Position numbers and translations under genes: made by a program. From Cololabis saira (lineage: Eukaryota; Chordata; Actinopteri; Beloniformes; Belonidae): a stretch of DNA of 64,000 nucleotides. Of the stretch, positions 1-64,000 are shown piece after piece. A model generated the notes under the pieces. The model saw only the letters and a list, made by a program, of their open reading frames with translations, searched no databases and was not told the origin of the DNA. Numbering within the stretch: the stretch's first letter is position 1; each line of letters begins with the position of its first letter. The DNA lies in NCBI RefSeq assembly GCF_033807715.1, contig NC_084596.1:31256879-31320878 (forward strand), read 5' to 3'.

Positions 1-2659
1 ATTAATTGTAGATACATGTAAATAAAACACTTGAAATCTGAATGTGCGAGTCATTAATTTATGACTCTTTACATAGAAGATACAAGAAGAAAGGAATCGA
101 TTTTTAGTGCCTTCGCTGAACATTTTTTTTAAATTTAGGTCAGACAGTCTAAACTATTATAGAGTTTGAAATAACACATTAAAAACAGCTGAGAGGTAAA
201 CAAAGTTCATAGCAGCAGTTTCACTGGTAGCAGGTGAGGGTAAAAAGGAGAATCTACCAAAAGATGAGCAGGAATGGTGGTGGCAACTGCTTTTTGGTAA
301 AACTCCATAAGAAAATCATCAATTATTTAAAAAGTGCCAATTTTTAATGAACATCAGCAATGGAGGATGTTTTGCAAAGACTTTGGACATCTGGAGAAAT
401 CTCAGTTTGTAAAAGCCAAGGCTGCAAACCACAGCTGAATGTGCTCGGCTCCTGAACTCTCGGACAGAACTGCTGGTGAAACCGCACGGCATCGTGATCA
501 ATATAGTCTCAAGGTTTTAGGAGAAACTTAGAAAACCACTGTGAACCAGCACATTCCACCATCGCATCCAAAGATGCCGCTGAAACTACATGGAAGAAGG
601 TTTACGTAAAGTCATGGAAACACTGCTGTTCTCTGGACATGAACTCAGCTCAGCTGGAGAGAGAAGTGGACGTGATTGATTTTGATTTTAAGGAACGAAG
701 ATGGGGTTATATGTGCCTAAAAAGTTACATTTGCCGATTTTAGCTCTGAGGGTCCCCCTGTATGTGTGGAGTACATTTCACAAGTCCAAGATTTATTCAT
801 GTGTGCTTGCGCTCTTGTTTTCCCTTCCAGAATTTCTTTGTTGAGTCTCATTCATGAAAAAACGTATACAAGCTTTAGTAGGATTTTTTTTTTTGAATAC
901 AAGCCCAGACGACATTTTCCTGGGACTTGAAGACGTTCATTACCTGATTACTGGGAAATTATACAAAAGTTCATGAGATTTATGTAATCAGCCAGGCACT
1001 GATTTATTGAGGCACCTTTAAAGTAACAGATGCTGAAATACATAACGACACCTATTTCCATGTCAAGATGCATGTTGCTCAAATAGAAAAACTCAAAGAC
1101 AAAAGTGTATCCAAGAAGAAGGAAGGCGGAAAAAAAGAAAAGAAGATCCACTTTAATCAAGCTGCCTCGATTAGGCTAATCATGTGTGTCGTCACACTTC
1201 ATTAGAAATGGTGTGGGAGATATATATCACAACCTGCTGTTTGTTGGACTGGCGCATGAACGGACAGGCCGACATGTAAAAGAGGCAGACAGTCATGTAT
1301 ACGCACGCATGCAAACACATGCCCACACAGCGCAAGGTTAAACAGAGGTGAGAATGACTAGCTCACATTTCCGCTTGTTTCATTTGTGGCAAATTGAGTC
1401 CTGCAGCGCTCTGCAAGCAGGCCTGCAGTGGCTGGTTTGAATTACTTCACATTAGAATCTACTCAGCATTGCTGCTTCCTGCAGACTGCAATCCCTTATT
1501 TATGTGCGTGTGTACGTACTATAGCGGGCCAATTACCTTGCAGCCAGTACTTTTTTGTTTTTGAGGTATATTCCCACATCCAGGAGGCATAATGTCTAAT
1601 ATCTGCTCATAGACGGCTGTATATCGTCACATTGGTGGCGTCTATGCAGCTTCCAGATCCTGACAAATGCTGGGTAATATCACAATGAAAGGAAAACCCC
1701 GAAGGTCAAAACATTCCTGGTCTACTGCTCTGGTCAGTGCCGCGGCTACAGCAGCAGTGGTGACTCCTCATGTTATATGATAGTTTGCTTGATGGCTCTT
1801 TTATTTCTGTCCTCTTCTTCTGCACATGTGTCTGCATGTGCAGAAGTGAGCAGTCAGAGGAGGATGCTGTGTTAAAGAAAAAACAAGTATGCAAAAAGTT
1901 TTAATTGGAAGTAGAAGATAACACGGACACCCACACACCTCGCCTGTCCTTGAGAAAGTTTTAAAATGACACAGTGGGCAAAAAAACGCTTTTATTATTT
2001 AACCAGACACGACAGGACATCCGTAGATGGTCTTCGTCTGTCTTTACTGGCTGGAGCTCTTGTGTTATATTAGTGCTAGATAATATTTGACAAGAGATCA
2101 TAATGTTTTGACTGACTGGCGTGGAACACATGGTATAAGTAATCTAGCTTGTACTGCTACTCCTGGCTACATCCTGACATTTTAATGACCTGTCTGTGAT
2201 ATATTTCTGGTGAAAATACCACACAGATGAAGCAAAAAGCCCTCTTTTCAACCACCTCATCATAGCAGATGATTTGACAGGTTGAGGTTAGCGTTTAAAC
2301 TCTAACTTGATCATTTTTATAGTTTCACAGTAATCAAAACTGTTCACCGGATGACATTTTCAGACTTCAAATGCAGAGCTGAGCCCGTAGAGTAGGTGGT
2401 TTGTTCAGACACTTCAGGATTTACATTTTTTTTTCATTATGTCACATTTATTATTGCACTTTTGTCTTTGTGAGGGGAAATTCATGGATATGAAAATAGA
2501 CAAATTTTCTTCGAGTTTCCATTAAATGGCAAGAGGGCTTTTTGCATTTTTATATGTCTTTATAATGTGGTTCCAATAAAAAACAAAGTTATTGCGGTCA
2601 GCTCTGTGCTCAAAGATCCACTACATAATCTGGCAAGATTGAAGAATAAAATATCCCCA
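1..2659. other. pde1c intron, no recognisable feature
   Basis: AT-rich intronic DNA between the last visible exon and the off-window continuation of the gene. I saw no coding exon, RNA gene or complete mobile element here. Confidence 0.6.
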
Positions 2660-2803
<144 letters not shown>

Positions 2804-2816
2804 TGTATATATAAAC

Positions 2817-3456
2817 TAGGGCTGGGCGATATATCGAGATTTTAATATATATCGATATATTTTCAAACACGATATGGTACGAGACAATATCGTTTATATC
2901 GATTTAAAAAAAAAAAAAAATTTTTTTTTTTTTTTTTACATTTTTTTTTAATGATTTTAATATACCTTATTTTGTGACAAATTGACTTGAATGTTTTATT
3001 TGAGATTTGCACAAATGTTTTGTTATTTGCACAACTGTCAACCTCATTGGAAAAGTCTGCCTGTTACTGTCTACATTGTATTAATTGCACAGTGTATTTT
3101 AATTGAATTGTTATGCAGGAAAGGGATATTTGTTTTATTTTATTCAAGAAGCATTTTTATTCTATATATGCACGCATTTTATTTTTATTTCATTTGTTTT
3201 ATACATTTTGATATTGTGCAGACCTCTGTTAATAAAGGAACCTGTGTGATATTTGGCACGAGGCATTGTGTCAAAACTGACTGTTTTTTTAAGGGTTTGC
3301 CTCAGAAAAAAATGAAGCTAACAGAGATGCTATGCTATAATGCTTTGGGGGAAACCCCAATTAAGGCACAGAAAAAATATCGAGATATATATCGAGTATC
3401 GCCATTTAGCTAGAAAATATCGAGATATGACTTTTGGTCCATATCGCCCAGCCCTA
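2817..3456. mobile_element. non-autonomous hAT-type transposon (TIR TAGGGCTGGGCGATAT)
   Basis: The 640-bp element has terminal inverted repeats TAGGGCTGGGCGATAT / ATATCGCCCAGCCCTA. It is flanked by a perfect 8-bp target-site duplication, ATATAAAC at 2,809-2,816 and 3,457-3,464. The 8-bp duplication and TIR form fit the hAT superfamily. No transposase is encoded. It shares its termini with the element at 24,394-26,089. Confidence 0.9.
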
Positions 3457-3464
3457 ATATAAAC

Positions 3465-3520
3465 AGTACTAAACAGTACGGACCGAAAGTTTGGACACAC
3501 TTGCCAATTTGTGAGAAGGA
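3465..3520. repeat. DNA-transposon end fragment (tentative)
   Basis: The stretch contains a gaccgaaagtttggacacac motif resembling the 'aaaagtttggacacac' ends of Tc1/mariner-type repeats common in fish. No partner end or target duplication was seen, so this is a tentative call. Confidence 0.35.
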
Positions 3521-4147
3521 TAACATTCATATCTGATGAACTTTTTGAAAAAAACTGTACATAATATGAGTGCACAGTGATTAAGCATCTTTTCACAACA
3601 ATCTATATGTAACCTGTGATAGCAGAGTTTAAGTCTCTTGCTTGTTTTCTCTTTTCTCAACAGCTGTAGGAGGACTATATAGCAAACCCACCAACATTAT
3701 TTACCACAAGCCCATTTCACTGCACTGAGCAAATAAATCTCCTCCTGCCAAATCTGCTCTGACTACACCATAACTCTGCTGCTGCCAGAACTTCCAGCAC
3801 AAAAAACACGCTGTGTTTGTACCAGAGAGGCTCTTATAGCCTGCTGCATGACTGTACTGTATTATTCATGACCTGTTGTGATATTTGCCTGTACCGCGCT
3901 GATTTCATTTCATTTCTTTTATCTTGCGTAAACAGCACCTGAGCACCAGAAATCATCTTGTGTTCGTTCCCTAAAGACGGTGACTCATAAAAAGCCCAGT
4001 TTATTCTGTTTATCAGAGTACAGTATAAACTGGGTACTAAATGACTCGTGGATAGTAACTGGTGACTGATAACGGGGTATTGGGGCTGTAAATTGCTGTG
4101 CTCAAGACAGGAAGTGTAAATAAGTGATAAACGGACAAAGAACTGAC

Positions 4148-62491
<58,344 letters not shown>

Positions 62492-63795
62492 CTGCCAAAG
62501 AAAAACAAATATAGGGACAATGAGGCACTATACACACAAAACATCAGGGTCATGCAAGAGTCGCCTCTGTTAACTGATTCCGACTTATAAGATGCAGTTC
62601 AAAAGAAAATGGGTACATTTCCAGCATTTCTCTTGACTTAACCTAGAAGAAAACATTCCTAGCATAGTCAGTCTACCTTCTTCACAGCTTTGGTAGAGTG
62701 GAACAGACATGTGTAGTCCTGCATGGGAATTTGGGGGCTTCAATGGTGCAAATACTTAATAGCGTGCATTATTTTTGATCATCCAAAGCACCCCCCACCC
62801 CCAAATAAGTTTAGGATGCAAAAAATGACTCGAGGGGCTTGCAGCTTGATTAACTGTGTAGATTTATAGTAATTATAGATAAATTAAAGTATTTTCATTC
62901 CATGCTTTGTTTCCTCTTTTATCTCTGCAGTCATGCTGCATTCACACCTAGTACATTTTAGAGTGTTTTTGCAATCAGTTATACAGCTAAAAGACTGCAC
63001 AGACTTAATGGAATGCAAATGGCATTTGGATACACACATGCACAAGCCAAGCCACCCCCTTACATCTCACCCATTTTACCACGGCACACACATATGGAGG
63101 AACGCACACACTCACACACCTACTGTAGAGTACTATCACTTACCCTTACATTTGATTCAACACACCCACACCTCCTCCAAGTGCTAAGTGGGGCTCTAGA
63201 ACCGGAGTTCATACACACTCGCGCTCACGTGTTCACTGATGACGGCAGAGTGAGGCGGGGGGTCAGTGGGGGGTCGGGGGTTGGGCTTGAGGGGATGGGA
63301 AGGTGGGGACGGGTGGGAGGGGACATTGACCCGCAACTGTTTCACGGACTGCAGATGTGGATTTAAATTCTTGTCAGGCAAAATTCACAGCACTTAACTT
63401 GATTTGTTTCTGAGTCGTTTTGCACAGTGACCTTTTAGAGCTCTGAGTAAAACTGCAAGCTAAGGAGGTTATCCCCTACAGAGACGTATTAAGAGCTGCG
63501 TGTGGCGAAAAAGAAGAATACAATGAATTTCTGGCCCATCAAGCAATTAAAATGAGATGAAGTGTGTCATCATCGGATGGTTTTTTGTAGAGATTGTTTG
63601 GATCTAGGAACAAATAGAGAATGAAGGACGGCTTTGGACAAATGAACAGTCAGAATGGGGAACCAAATGTAAACTGGATGGTCAAGAACAAACAAGGGTA
63701 TTAATATTTCTCAGATACCTATCCTCCCTTCCTAATCTTTTTCCCACCTATTGCTCCCTTTTTACTGAAATGCTTTGTGGGTCACTTGAAAAACA
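62492..63795. other. pde1c intron 5' of the microexon, no recognisable feature
   Basis: I looked for the expected preceding exon (...KYLQPEQIEKIWLRLRGL-type sequence) on the minus strand and did not find it. CA-rich and GGGT-rich short repeats lie at 63,080-63,180 and 63,255-63,330. Confidence 0.5.
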
Positions 63796-64000
63796 CTATG
63801 AAAAACACGTTTTCTCTTGCTTTAACATATATAAAGTGGTGTCCCCTCAGCCTGCCAACTCAGAGAAGGAGGAAAGCAACCAAATTCTGCAGTGTCTGTA
63901 CAGCCGCCCGGATGAGCCGTCCAGTGTGATGTGGCTTCTACGAGCCGTTCAGATTCTGCTCCCGTCGTTACGTAACGAAAATGCGATTTACATCGGTTGG
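63796..64000. mobile_element. partial copy of the TTAA-element family, cut by the window edge
   Basis: From 'ctatgaaaaacacg' onward the sequence follows the reverse complement of 46,480 down to about 46,275. It includes 'cagcctgccaactcagagaa', 'ctgcagtgtctgtacagccg' and 'ccgttcagattctgctcc'. The outermost part of the terminal repeat is diverged or lost. The rest of the copy lies beyond the window. Confidence 0.85.

Noticed and set aside
62933..63381. Open frames considered as the missing first pde1c exon
   Set aside because: They are driven by CA-rich and GGGT-rich repeats, and none contains the expected PEQIEKIW-like sequence.

Overview
The window looks like nuclear DNA of a ray-finned (teleost) fish. 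It is AT-rich and has spliced vertebrate-type exons with GT/AG borders. It carries microsatellites and a dense, layered set of transposable-element relics typical of fish: hAT, Tc1, Harbinger-like and TTAA-targeted elements, and L2- and L1-type LINEs. The sequence alone does not identify the species.

One protein-coding gene is supported. It is pde1c, the Ca2+/calmodulin-dependent cyclic nucleotide phosphodiesterase 1C, on the minus strand, so its 5' side lies at high coordinates. Nine internal coding exons are visible: a 27-nt microexon at 62,465-62,491, then exons at 14,967-15,080, 11,086-11,268, 9,066-9,132, 8,750-8,866, 8,123-8,263, 5,479-5,579, 4,652-4,780 and 4,148-4,249. They join in one open frame of 981 nt (about 326 residues) with matching codon phases at every junction. 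They cover most of the N-terminal calmodulin-binding region and the first part of the HD-type catalytic domain. This includes the HNxxH and HDxxH metal-binding motifs. The first exon(s), the rest of the catalytic domain and the 3' end lie outside the window.

Layout: 1-4,147 is intron with a (TA)n tract and a hAT element. 4,148-15,080 holds the clustered catalytic exons, with an L2-type LINE relic in the 11,269-14,966 intron. 15,081-62,464 is one 47.4-kb intron. It holds about ten DNA-transposon copies with recognisable termini and target-site duplications (several nested in one another), LINE fragments, a SINE relic, a long (AG)n tract, a 194-bp inverted duplication and a fold-back element with a possible LTR plus primer-binding site inside. 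62,492-64,000 is intron 5' of the microexon and ends in a partial copy of a TTAA element seen earlier at 45,554-46,490.

No second gene, tRNA, rRNA or CRISPR array could be supported. The remaining open reading frames are intronic, repeat-derived, or lie over simple repeats.
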